DNA of 64,000 nucleotides, from positions 62,001 to 126,000 of the forward strand of contig JBGTNL010000033.1 in the NCBI GenBank assembly GCA_041743085.1. Reading direction: 5' to 3'. The number at the start of each line of letters is the position of its first letter. Position 1 is the stretch's first letter. Made by a program: the position numbers and the translations under genes. The notes beneath the pieces were generated by a model. It worked only from the letters and a program-made list of their open reading frames with translations. It ran no database searches and was not told the origin of the DNA. This document shows, piece after piece, positions 24,499 through 32,870 of this stretch. Origin of the DNA: JAFMPW01 sp041743085. Its GTDB lineage: Bacteria > Bacteroidota > Bacteroidia > Flavobacteriales > Flavobacteriaceae.

Positions 24499-26607
24499 AT
24501 GTTATACTCTTTTTTTAAAATACGCCGATCAAATGTTTTCGGGATTTTATATTTCCTGGCACTGATGACCTCATCTTGTGGCAATAACGGGTCTGATAAT
24601 AAGGAGCACCTTTCTATTCAAACTAAAGATAGTATTCAGCTTTGGATCGACGAGGGAAGAGATAATGAAACAAATAACAAAAAAAGAGAAGAGTCACTTG
24701 AAAAAGCCCATGAAGCTGCTATCGGAGAAAGGAACGATTCTATTAGAACCAAATATTTTTCCAAAATATCCCTTGGATATTTGAATTTGAATGACTCGTC
24801 AAAATTCAGAAATACCAATATCAAAACAATTTATCTCGCCTCAAAAATAGGGGATACCATTGCGCTTGCCGAGGCACATTGGGATTTGGCATATTTCTTT
24901 AGTAGGATGGCAGTACGCGATAGTGCCTACTATTTTTTTTCTTTGGCACATGAAGAGTTCAGCGACTCCGGAGATAATTTCCTGGCAGCAAGAATGCTTT
25001 ACAATATGGCTGTGGAGCAGGGAAGAGCAAAGGATTATACGGGCAGCGAAATTAATACCATTAGGGCCATTGAACTGCTTACACCTTTAAAAAAATACAA
25101 GGAACTATACAATAGCTATAACAACCTTGGATCGATTACGAAAGAGTTGGGAGAATATGACAGCTCTATAGAATATTACAAAAAAGCGCTTGCTTACGCT
25201 GAAAAACTGGATAATTCCAATACGATTTCAAATTTATTGCAAAATAATATCGGAAATGTTTATAAGGAGCGGGGATTGTTTTCTGAAGCAATCAGCTATT
25301 ACAAAAAAGTTCTGGTTGATAATAATCTGAAATTAATTTATCCAGGTGACTATGCGAGCGCTTTGGATAATATGGCATATAGCGAATTCAAATTAGGGAA
25401 TTCCTCGAAAGCTCTAAACAAATTCAGGGAAGCCCTAAAAATCAGGGATAGTATTAAGGATTTGACGGGTATTTCCAGGAGCAACTTTAATTTAGCGGAA
25501 TATTACCTGGCTAGAGGTGACACCGCGACGGCGTTGGAGTATGCCCTAAGAGCAAAGAGGTTTGCAGAATTAAGTAGCAACAATCAACGACTGCTCGAAA
25601 CTTTAGCATTGATCACCAAACTCGATCCCCGACACGCAACGTCATACACCCAGGAATACATTGCTTTAAATGACAGCCTGCAAAGGGCAGAGCGGCATAT
25701 CCGGAATAAATTTGCCCGTATCCGTTTTGAGACCGATGAAGTTGTTGCCCAAAATGAACTGCTGGCAAGACAACGTCAGTTATGGATAGGGATTGCCGCC
25801 GGACTCCTACTTCTCGCCCTCGCCACTTTCATTATAATTGACCAGCGGGCTAAAAACCAAAAACTGCGTTTCCAGCAACAGCAGCAGGAAGCCAACAATG
25901 AGATCTTTAATCTTATGCTGTCACAAAAACAAAAAGTAGAAGAGGGCAAACAATCTGAACAAAAACGAATTTCCGAAGAATTACACGATGGGGTTTTAGG
26001 CGAAATGAACGGAGCCCGTATGGTACTTCTGGGTTTAAATAATAAGTCGGATACCGATGCCGTCGCCATGCGTTCACAAGCCATTGCAAAGTTGCAGGAA
26101 GTGCAGGAAGAGATTCGCACTATTTCTCATGAATTGAATGACGCGGCGTATCAAAAATTTCATAACTTTATTATCTCCATTCAGGAATTATTGCAATCTG
26201 TTGGAGCAACAGCCTCACTACAACATAACTTTGCCTACGACAAAGACACGGATTGGGATAATTTAACTGCAGACATTAAGATAAATTTGTACAGGATTGT
26301 TCAGGAATGTCTCATGAATTGTCTGAAACATGCACAGGCACAAAATGTATCTCTGGAATTCAATGCCACGGGGAAAGAACTTTTAATTTCGATCAGGGAT
26401 GACGGCAAGGGATTTGATACCAAAAAAGGAAAAAAAGGGATTGGGCATAAAAATATAAAATCAAGGGTGGAAAAATTAGATGGAAGCTGGGAAGTTAGCA
26501 GCGCCCCGGGAAAAGGTACGAAGGTCAATATCCACATTCCCTATTACAAACCAAAATCCGAAGCTGGCGTAAAATCAATTACCAGTGGTATGCTGCATAA
26601 AGTCTGA
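24499..26607 (+). CDS. Membrane TPR sensor histidine kinase (HisKA_3 type)
   Basis: 702 residues. A lipoprotein-like signal (Cys27 in MTSSCGNN) is followed by about 5-6 TPR units (residues 60-390; blocks such as YNSYNNLGSITKELGEYDSSIEYYKKAL cut in parts), one membrane helix at about 428-448 (IGIAAGLLLLALATFIIID), and a cytoplasmic kinase. His496 in EELHDGVLGE is the HisKA_3 phosphorylation site; the HATPase has NLYRIVQECLMNCLKHA, DDGKGFD and GIGHKNI. NarX/DesK-like. ATG 24499 is preferred to a TTG at 24469. A NarL-like regulator follows eight bases later and is its likely partner. Confidence 0.9.
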   Translation: MLYSFFKIRRSNVFGILYFLALMTSSCGNNGSDNKEHLSIQTKDSIQLWIDEGRDNETNNKKREESLEKAHEAAIGERNDSIRTKYFSKISLGYLNLNDSSKFRNTNIKTIYLASKIGDTIALAEAHWDLAYFFSRMAVRDSAYYFFSLAHEEFSDSGDNFLAARMLYNMAVEQGRAKDYTGSEINTIRAIELLTPLKKYKELYNSYNNLGSITKELGEYDSSIEYYKKALAYAEKLDNSNTISNLLQNNIGNVYKERGLFSEAISYYKKVLVDNNLKLIYPGDYASALDNMAYSEFKLGNSSKALNKFREALKIRDSIKDLTGISRSNFNLAEYYLARGDTATALEYALRAKRFAELSSNNQRLLETLALITKLDPRHATSYTQEYIALNDSLQRAERHIRNKFARIRFETDEVVAQNELLARQRQLWIGIAAGLLLLALATFIIIDQRAKNQKLRFQQQQQEANNEIFNLMLSQKQKVEEGKQSEQKRISEELHDGVLGEMNGARMVLLGLNNKSDTDAVAMRSQAIAKLQEVQEEIRTISHELNDAAYQKFHNFIISIQELLQSVGATASLQHNFAYDKDTDWDNLTADIKINLYRIVQECLMNCLKHAQAQNVSLEFNATGKELLISIRDDGKGFDTKKGKKGIGHKNIKSRVEKLDGSWEVSSAPGKGTKVNIHIPYYKPKSEAGVKSITSGMLHKV

Positions 26608-26615
26608 ATTAAAAA

Positions 26616-27284
26616 ATGGATGTTGTAAGAATATTGGCGGTAGATGACCATGAAATGACGACTCTGGGGTATAAGTTTATCCTGGAGGATACTGATTTTG
26701 GCAGCTATAAAGTTCAAATGGATACGGCCAAAACTTTTGATGGTGCAAAGCAAAAGATCAAGGATGCGTCAAAATCTATTCCATATGCCATTGTCCTGTT
26801 AGATATTCAACTAACGCAATCAACGGAGGGCACTCCCCAGACCGGGGAAGAACTTGGGATCTATGCAAGGGAAGTTTCGCCCTCCTCCAAGATCGTATTT
26901 ATGTCATCCTTCAGTGATAACTACCGGATAAACAGCATTCTTACTTCCGTTGATCCTGAAGGTTATATGGTTAAAACGGAAATCGATCAAATGTCCCTTC
27001 AGGCCATGGTCCGGACGGTATTAACCAAACCGCCTTACTACACCCAAAAGGCCTTAGCGGCTATACGGAAAAAAATGGCGAATGATTTTAATCTGGACGA
27101 CAATGACAAAAAAATTCTGTATCACCTGTCAATAGGCACAAAAACAAAGGACATTGTAAAGCATGTATCCCTATCTCTTGCTAGCATTGAGCTTAAAAAG
27201 CGCCAACTCAAAACCCTCTTCGGAGTTGAAAAACAAAACGATCAGGCACTGATAGAAGAATCCAAGAACAGGGGATTTATCTAA
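26616..27284 (+). CDS. NarL/LuxR-type response regulator
   Basis: 222 residues. Receiver domain with acidic pair D10/D11, phosphoacceptor D63 in AIVLLDIQLT, MSS at the Ser/Thr switch and K in MVKTE. The C-terminal region (about 155-222) is helix-turn-helix with LDDNDKKILYHLSIGTKTKDI and VSLSLASIELKKRQL, close to the LuxR/GerE layout but with a shifted recognition helix. It starts eight bases after the kinase stop, so kinase and regulator are one operon. Targets unknown. Confidence 0.88.
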   Translation: MDVVRILAVDDHEMTTLGYKFILEDTDFGSYKVQMDTAKTFDGAKQKIKDASKSIPYAIVLLDIQLTQSTEGTPQTGEELGIYAREVSPSSKIVFMSSFSDNYRINSILTSVDPEGYMVKTEIDQMSLQAMVRTVLTKPPYYTQKALAAIRKKMANDFNLDDNDKKILYHLSIGTKTKDIVKHVSLSLASIELKKRQLKTLFGVEKQNDQALIEESKNRGFI

Positions 27285-27443
27285 CCGTCCCCTTTGCATT
27301 TTTTAATGGAATTACAACTTCAATACCGCACACCCTTTAAATTTTTATACAAAAACCCTTAAAAGTCTATGGTTTTTCTATAATCACCTGTGAATTATTA
27401 ACATTAATTTTGACCAAATCTATACCTTAACACCGGGGTTTAT

Positions 27444-28115
27444 ATGCCAATACATCACGATAACTTTAGAAATAATTTAAAACTGCAACTAGACAGCAAC
27501 CCGCAATTGAACGGGTTGGATGCATTTAAAAGAAGTCTGGAAAGGGATTATTTTTCTGAATTAAGCATTAGCAACTGCTCTTCGGACAAAAATATTGGAA
27601 GTCTGGTTATCGAAATGAATTGCAATATTGAATTGGTAGAACTTCTTTTTCATTATCAAAAAGGTACCTGGGGCGGTGTATCCAAGCGTGAAGGAACCAA
27701 GACGAGGACTAATGCTTTTGCCTCGGTTCTTGCCAAACTCAACGAATTAAACAGCCTGCCGATAGATATTGAAGAGTTATCGATATTCCTAAACGACTCC
27801 TCAATTATAATAAAAAGGATATACGATCAAAGTATTGGAGAGCAATTTGGCGCCATAATCAATTCCGTCGCGGAAAACTACGTCCACATTACCAAAGGCC
27901 TTACAGAATCTCCCTACGAAATTTATATCCCCGTATTTGAAGAAAATACTTGGGAGAATCATAATCTGCTGTCAAATATAAAATCCGCAAAAAATAGTAG
28001 TAGGGATTACTTCTCTTTCTGGGGAATATATTTTGATAGCGCAGAAGATGCCGTGATCTATGATCTGAGCAACAAATCTTTTATTTCAGGCGACTTGTAT
28101 ATGCTCAATCATTGA
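27444..28115 (+). CDS. Orphan protein next to the two-component system
   Basis: 223 residues, no signal peptide, no membrane helix and no family recognised. It is hydrophilic and rich in Asn and Ser with several mixed helix/strand stretches (LNGLDAFKRSLERDYFSELSI; LPIDIEELSIFLNDSSIIIKRI). The last part is strand-rich (FWGIYFDSAEDAVIYDLSN). It lies 160 bp after the response regulator on the same strand with AT-rich sequence before it, so it has probably its own promoter. It may be a target of the regulator, but nothing proves that. Confidence 0.6.
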   Translation: MPIHHDNFRNNLKLQLDSNPQLNGLDAFKRSLERDYFSELSISNCSSDKNIGSLVIEMNCNIELVELLFHYQKGTWGGVSKREGTKTRTNAFASVLAKLNELNSLPIDIEELSIFLNDSSIIIKRIYDQSIGEQFGAIINSVAENYVHITKGLTESPYEIYIPVFEENTWENHNLLSNIKSAKNSSRDYFSFWGIYFDSAEDAVIYDLSNKSFISGDLYMLNH

Positions 28116-28168
28116 TTTATAATGGAAAACCAGTAAATAGGGCTATTGGTTTTCCATTTACGGCAATT

Positions 28169-29443
28169 TTAGCCCACAAACAGAGGCCTTCCTTTCATTA
28201 ATTCATTCACCTGCAGTTTTACGGATTCCGTTACCAACCCATCTTCGGGATGCCGGATAATCTGGTCTATATACGCTACGATGATAGCCATTTCCCCTTC
28301 ATTTAAACCCCGGGTAGTTATTGCTGGCGTGCCCAGTCGGATGCCCGAGGTTACAAAAGGAGACTTATCATCAAAGGGTACCATATTTTTGTTTGCTGTG
28401 ATATCGGCCTTTACCAGTGCATTTTCAGCGTCCTTTCCTGTAATATTCTTGTTGCGGAGATCAATAAGTATCATATGATTGTCCGTACCTCCGGAGATGA
28501 TATTGTACCCCTTTTCTACAAATGCAGTGGCCATTGCAGCAGCATTTTTCTTGACCTGCAACATATAGTTTAAAAAATCATCGCTCAAGGCTTCGCCGAA
28601 GGCGATCGCTTTCGCCGCAATGATATGTTCCAGCGGGCCTCCCTGATTTCCGGGGAAAACGGCTAAATCGAGCAGAGACGACATCATTCTTAAATTTCCG
28701 TTCTTCAGTTTTAAGCCAAAAGGGTTTTCAAAATCGCTTCCCATCATAATCATCCCTCCCCGCGGCCCCCGCAAAGTTTTATGTGTAGTTGTGGTCACAA
28801 TATGGCAATGAGGCATTGGATCGTTTAAAATGCCTTTTGCTATCAATCCTGCCGGATGAGCTATATCTGCCAGCAGAATGGCATTTACACTATCCGCAAT
28901 TTCCCGGAATATTTTAAAATCCATATCCCTGGAATATGCCGAAGCTCCGGCAATAATCAATTTTGGCTTTTCTTTGGTGGCGATCTCCTGGATTTTATCA
29001 TAATTCAGGACCCCGGTAGACTCCTCAACCCCATAAAAGACCGGCTTGTACAATTTTCCTGAAAAATTTACGGGAGACCCGTGAGTGAGATGCCCTCCAT
29101 GGGAGAGGTCAAAGCCAAGGATGGTATCCCCGGGTTGCAGGCAGGCGTGGTACGCAGCTGAATTTGCCTGTGAGCCCGAGTGTGGTTGCACATTTGCATA
29201 GGCAGCCCCAAACAATTCCTTGGCCCTGTCTATGGCCAGCTGCTCCACCTTATCCACAACCTCGCAACCCCCGTAGTAGCGCTTGCCCGGATATCCTTCG
29301 GCATATTTGTTGGTTAAAACGGACCCGGCGGCCTCCATTACGGCCTCACTTGTAAAATTCTCCGAGGCAATTAGCTCAATTCCGTTCATTTGCCGTTCTT
29401 TTTCCTCTTCGATTAAATCAAAAATTTCATGGTCCCGTTGCAT
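28169..29443 (-). CDS. glyA: Serine hydroxymethyltransferase
   Basis: 424 residues, normal length. A PLP enzyme that turns serine and THF into glycine and 5,10-methylene-THF, the donor used by PanB. Conserved blocks are IELIASENFTS, YAEGYPGKRYYGGCEVVDKVE, NVQPHSGSQAN, the PLP Lys in TTTTHKTLRGPRGG, and a C-terminal GIRLGTPAITTRG. Start is the ATG at 29443 (MQRDHEIFDL). It is divergent from the fumarylacetoacetase gene with a 112-bp gap. Confidence 0.96.
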   Translation of the reverse strand: MQRDHEIFDLIEEEKERQMNGIELIASENFTSEAVMEAAGSVLTNKYAEGYPGKRYYGGCEVVDKVEQLAIDRAKELFGAAYANVQPHSGSQANSAAYHACLQPGDTILGFDLSHGGHLTHGSPVNFSGKLYKPVFYGVEESTGVLNYDKIQEIATKEKPKLIIAGASAYSRDMDFKIFREIADSVNAILLADIAHPAGLIAKGILNDPMPHCHIVTTTTHKTLRGPRGGMIMMGSDFENPFGLKLKNGNLRMMSSLLDLAVFPGNQGGPLEHIIAAKAIAFGEALSDDFLNYMLQVKKNAAAMATAFVEKGYNIISGGTDNHMILIDLRNKNITGKDAENALVKADITANKNMVPFDDKSPFVTSGIRLGTPAITTRGLNEGEMAIIVAYIDQIIRHPEDGLVTESVKLQVNELMKGRPLFVG

Positions 29444-29555
29444 AGTTGCTTTATTCTGTTAAATCATGGGTAAAAGTACAAATTGCCCATCGTTAATTGG
29501 AAGAAAATAATATATTTGATCAGGAATTTATCAAACATACATTAACAACTGTAAT

Positions 29556-30845
29556 ATGCCCATAAAATCGAATGATCCTTCAAAAAAATCATGGATTCCG
29601 GTACCTCCGAAATCCGATTTTCCAATCCAAAATATTCCCTTTGGCGTTTTCTTAACGAGAGACGATATCATTACCATTGGCACTAGGATCGGCGACCATG
29701 CAATAGATCTGGGTGCCCTGCACCAATTGGGTTATTTTAAAGACATTCCTTTAACCGATGATATCTTCCTGCAGGATACCCTAAACGATTTTATTTCGGA
29801 TGGGAAGCAGACCTGGCGCCTCGTGAGAAATCGTATTAGTGAGATTTTTGACAGCACCAACAGCGAGCTACAAAACCATAAGGAGCACCAGCAGATAGTG
29901 TTATTCACCATGGAGGAGATAGAGATGCAACTTCCCGTGCAGATCGGCGATTATACAGATTTCTATTCAAGTAAGGAACATGCAACGAACGTAGGAAAAA
30001 TGTTCCGCGATCCGGAGAACGCTTTACTCCCCAATTGGCTGCATTTGCCTGTTGGGTACCATGGCAGAAGTTCAACCATTATTCCAAGTGGCACTCCTAT
30101 TAGAAGACCTAAGGGTCAAACCCTTCCCAAGGGAGCCGAGACGCCGGTTTACGGCCCCTCACAGATGGTTGACTTTGAACTCGAAATGGCATTCATTACG
30201 ACAGATGCCAATGCAATGGGCGAACCCGTACCTGTTGAAGAGGCCGAAGACTATATTTTTGGACTTGTATTATTTAACGATTGGAGTGCCCGGGACATGC
30301 AAAAATGGGAATATGTTCCTCTTGGCCCCTTTTTAGCCAAAAGCTTTGCATCCTCAATTTCTCCCTGGATCGTTACCATGGATGCTCTGCGACCTTACCG
30401 GGTAGCAAGTCCTAAACAAGACCCTCAGCCACTTCCCTATCTTCAACAGCAAGGTGATAAAAGCTTTGACATACATCTGGAAGTGGCAATTACCCCGGAA
30501 AATGGCACCCCTACCCCTGTAACCAGATCGAATTTCAAATACATGTACTGGACCATGGCCCAGCAGCTGGCGCATCATACGGTAAATGGTTGTAAGATAA
30601 ATAGCGGCGATTTGATGGGAAGCGGCACCATATCGGGTACTACCCCTGATTCTTATGGCTCCATGTTAGAACTGGCCTGGCAGGGAACAAAACCCATAAC
30701 ACTTAGCAATGGTGAAACCAGAACCTCCATACACGATTATGATACCGTTACCCTTAAAGGCCATTGCGAAAAAAATGGCGTCCGAATAGGTTTTGGAGAA
30801 GTCGTCACTAAGTTACTCCCCCCATGGCAGCCTAAAAAGAAATAA
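29556..30845 (+). CDS. fahA: Fumarylacetoacetase
   Basis: 429 residues. It hydrolyses 4-fumarylacetoacetate to fumarate and acetoacetate, the last step of tyrosine and homogentisate breakdown. The N-terminal SH3-like domain (about 1-118) and the catalytic FAH domain are present. Motifs: DFYSSKEHATNVGKMF, the metal-binding acidic residues in VDFELEMAFI, NDWSARDMQKWEYVPLGPF, GDLMGSGTISG and EVVTKLLPP. Other tyrosine-degradation genes are not in the window. A TATATTTG at 29511-29518 could be its -7 element, but the spacing to the nearest TTG is unusual. Confidence 0.95.
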   Translation: MPIKSNDPSKKSWIPVPPKSDFPIQNIPFGVFLTRDDIITIGTRIGDHAIDLGALHQLGYFKDIPLTDDIFLQDTLNDFISDGKQTWRLVRNRISEIFDSTNSELQNHKEHQQIVLFTMEEIEMQLPVQIGDYTDFYSSKEHATNVGKMFRDPENALLPNWLHLPVGYHGRSSTIIPSGTPIRRPKGQTLPKGAETPVYGPSQMVDFELEMAFITTDANAMGEPVPVEEAEDYIFGLVLFNDWSARDMQKWEYVPLGPFLAKSFASSISPWIVTMDALRPYRVASPKQDPQPLPYLQQQGDKSFDIHLEVAITPENGTPTPVTRSNFKYMYWTMAQQLAHHTVNGCKINSGDLMGSGTISGTTPDSYGSMLELAWQGTKPITLSNGETRTSIHDYDTVTLKGHCEKNGVRIGFGEVVTKLLPPWQPKKK

Positions 30846-30965
30846 ACACCCGTTTTTTAGTGTTTTCATCCCTATTATACTATAGATCATCGATTTGCGT
30901 TATGGTTTAGGCCAGGTTTGGCACAGCTATTGGCTTTAGATTTCAAAACCATAAAACATAACGTC

Positions 30966-32153
30966 ATGAACAAAGCACTATTTTTTTGTACTCTTTTGGT
31001 TTTTCTGATTGCTTGCGGAGGGGTTAAAAAAACCCAGGAAGCAATCAATACCGGAAATTATGCAAATGCCATCAATAAGGCTCTTGCAAATCTATCGGAT
31101 AATAAAAGCAAAAAAGGGCATCAACCTTACATTCTTTTATTGGAGGAGGCTTATAAAAAGAATGCGGAACGCGAGTTGCAAAATATTGCATTTTTAAAAA
31201 AAGATGGTAATCCGGCAAACTATGAGGCTATTTATAACACCTATATTGCCCTAAAGAATATGCAGCAGCGTATAAGGCCTTTGCTCCCCTTACGGGTAAA
31301 TGATGAGAATAGAAATGCAAAATTTGCATTTAAAAGTTACGACGAACAAATTCTTACGTCCAAATCCAGCCTTTCGGAGTATTTGTATAACAATGCTACC
31401 GATTTATTGCAGGATGCCTCCACTAAATTTGATTATAGGAGCTCCTATAATGATTTCAATTATCTCAACGAGATCAATCCCGGTTATAGGGATACCAGGC
31501 AAAAAATGGAGCAGGCGTATGCCAAAGGATTAGATTACGTAAAGGTTAATATGGTTAACAATACGCAACAGATAGTTCCTGCCCGCCTGGAGGAGGAATT
31601 GCTCAATTTCAATACGTTTGGACTGGATGATCTATGGACCGAGTACCATGCCAACCCCCTTGTTGATGTGAACTATGATTACGAGATGCAGGTAGCTTTT
31701 AAGGATATCAGCATCTCTCCGGAACAAATAAGTGAAAAACAGATTATTAAGGAGAAGCAGATAAAAGACGGCCATCAATATCTTGAGGATCAAAACGGTA
31801 ACCTGGTTAAGGACAGCCTGGGAAATGAAATAAAGGTGGACCGACTTAAGACCGTGCGATGTAATTTTTATCAGTTCACCCAGCACAAGGCTGCCCGGGT
31901 CGCTGGCAATGTCAGTTATATTGATTTGCAGACCAAACAGGCGGTTAACTCCTATCCCCTTTCAAGCGAATTTGTGTTCAAACATGTCTATGCCAACTAC
32001 GATGGCGATAAAAGAGCCCTGGAAAACGATCTGGTGTCACTTCTTAATTTAGCTGCAGTACCATTCCCAAGTAACGAACAAATGGTATATGACGCAGGTG
32101 AGGATCTGAAATCCCGCCTGAAAAATATCATCGTTCGGCATAAATTCAACTAA
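30966..32153 (+). CDS. Lipoprotein of unknown function
   Basis: 395 residues. The signal MNKALFFCTLLVFLIAC puts the lipidated Cys at 17. The next part (TQEAINTGNYANAINKALANLSDNKSK) looks like a single TPR-like pair, followed by a long helical region and a C-terminal beta part (VAGNVSYIDLQTKQAVNSYPLSSEFVF). The protein resembles flavobacterial lipoproteins annotated only as hypothetical. ATG 30966 chosen because it precedes the signal; an ORF from 30918 (a non-ATG region) is not credible. Single gene. Confidence 0.65.
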   Translation: MNKALFFCTLLVFLIACGGVKKTQEAINTGNYANAINKALANLSDNKSKKGHQPYILLLEEAYKKNAERELQNIAFLKKDGNPANYEAIYNTYIALKNMQQRIRPLLPLRVNDENRNAKFAFKSYDEQILTSKSSLSEYLYNNATDLLQDASTKFDYRSSYNDFNYLNEINPGYRDTRQKMEQAYAKGLDYVKVNMVNNTQQIVPARLEEELLNFNTFGLDDLWTEYHANPLVDVNYDYEMQVAFKDISISPEQISEKQIIKEKQIKDGHQYLEDQNGNLVKDSLGNEIKVDRLKTVRCNFYQFTQHKAARVAGNVSYIDLQTKQAVNSYPLSSEFVFKHVYANYDGDKRALENDLVSLLNLAAVPFPSNEQMVYDAGEDLKSRLKNIIVRHKFN

Positions 32154-32240
32154 ACTCAAAGGGTGTCTGAAAATTAATTACAGGTGTCATTGCGAACGCA
32201 GAGAACTAACTTTTGCCTTACAACCAACGATCTAAAGATT

Positions 32241-32268
32241 GCGAGTCCCGATAGCTGCCGGGACTCGC
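32241..32268. repeat. Strong inverted repeat in a REP-like segment
   Basis: GCGAGTCCCG (32241-32250) pairs with CGGGACTCGC (32259-32268), ten perfect pairs with an 8-base loop. The preceding bases (TGTCATTGCGAACGCAG, 32185-32201) resemble a repeat family often seen between genes in this phylum. It lies between a lipoprotein gene and ytxJ, which converge. Confidence 0.55.
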
Positions 32269-32288
32269 CTTAACCGCGGAATAGGCTT

Positions 32289-32702
32289 TTAAGACCTCCC
32301 CCGTTTTTGTACATACTTGTCTAAATCCATTTCTGCAATGGCACCATGGGAATTGTGTGCCACCGCAACACCATTGATGATCACCAATAACTGAGGTGAT
32401 TGGTGGTACACATTAAATTTATTTGCAACTTCATTGGATATTTCCCGATAGCCATGGAGGTCCAGATAATACAAATCAGCCTTTTCAGGTCCCAGTGAAT
32501 AATTCTCTTCGAATAATCGTAACACCATAGTGCTGATCCCGCAACTGGTGGAGTGCTTAAATATGATTTGGGGCTTGTCCGCTGACAATTTTTCAATAGA
32601 ATTCAGTTGGTCCATAGCGGTAAGCGGCATCCACGATAATGCCTTGTTTTCTTTTTCCTCTTCTGAAATTTTCTTTCCGAATATCGAATTGAATATACCC
32701 AT
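32289..32702 (-). CDS. ytxJ: YtxJ-type bacillithiol redox protein
   Basis: 137 residues. The thioredoxin-fold motif KHSTSCGIS (Cys54) and the downstream YYLDLHGYREISNEVANKF and HQSPQLLVIINGVAVAHNSHG match the YtxJ family, a monothiol bacilliredoxin-like protein linked to bacillithiol in Bacteroidota and Firmicutes. It probably removes bacillithiol from mixed disulfides. The start is ATG 32702 (MGIFNSIFGKK); a TTG at 32720 is in frame but less likely. It is divergent from clpB. Confidence 0.85.
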   Translation of the reverse strand: MGIFNSIFGKKISEEEKENKALSWMPLTAMDQLNSIEKLSADKPQIIFKHSTSCGISTMVLRLFEENYSLGPEKADLYYLDLHGYREISNEVANKFNVYHQSPQLLVIINGVAVAHNSHGAIAEMDLDKYVQKRGRS

Positions 32703-32870
32703 TGCTTTAGTTACGGACAAGACGCGTCCTGTTTAAAAGAATATCAAAGTACTGCCTAAATGTCCCATTTATTAAGGGTTTAAACGACATTTTGTCTGTT
32801 TGAATGTTATGGTAAGGTTGTTGAATTCCCCTTTAAAAAAAAGACAATAACAGCACAAAGATATAAGATA

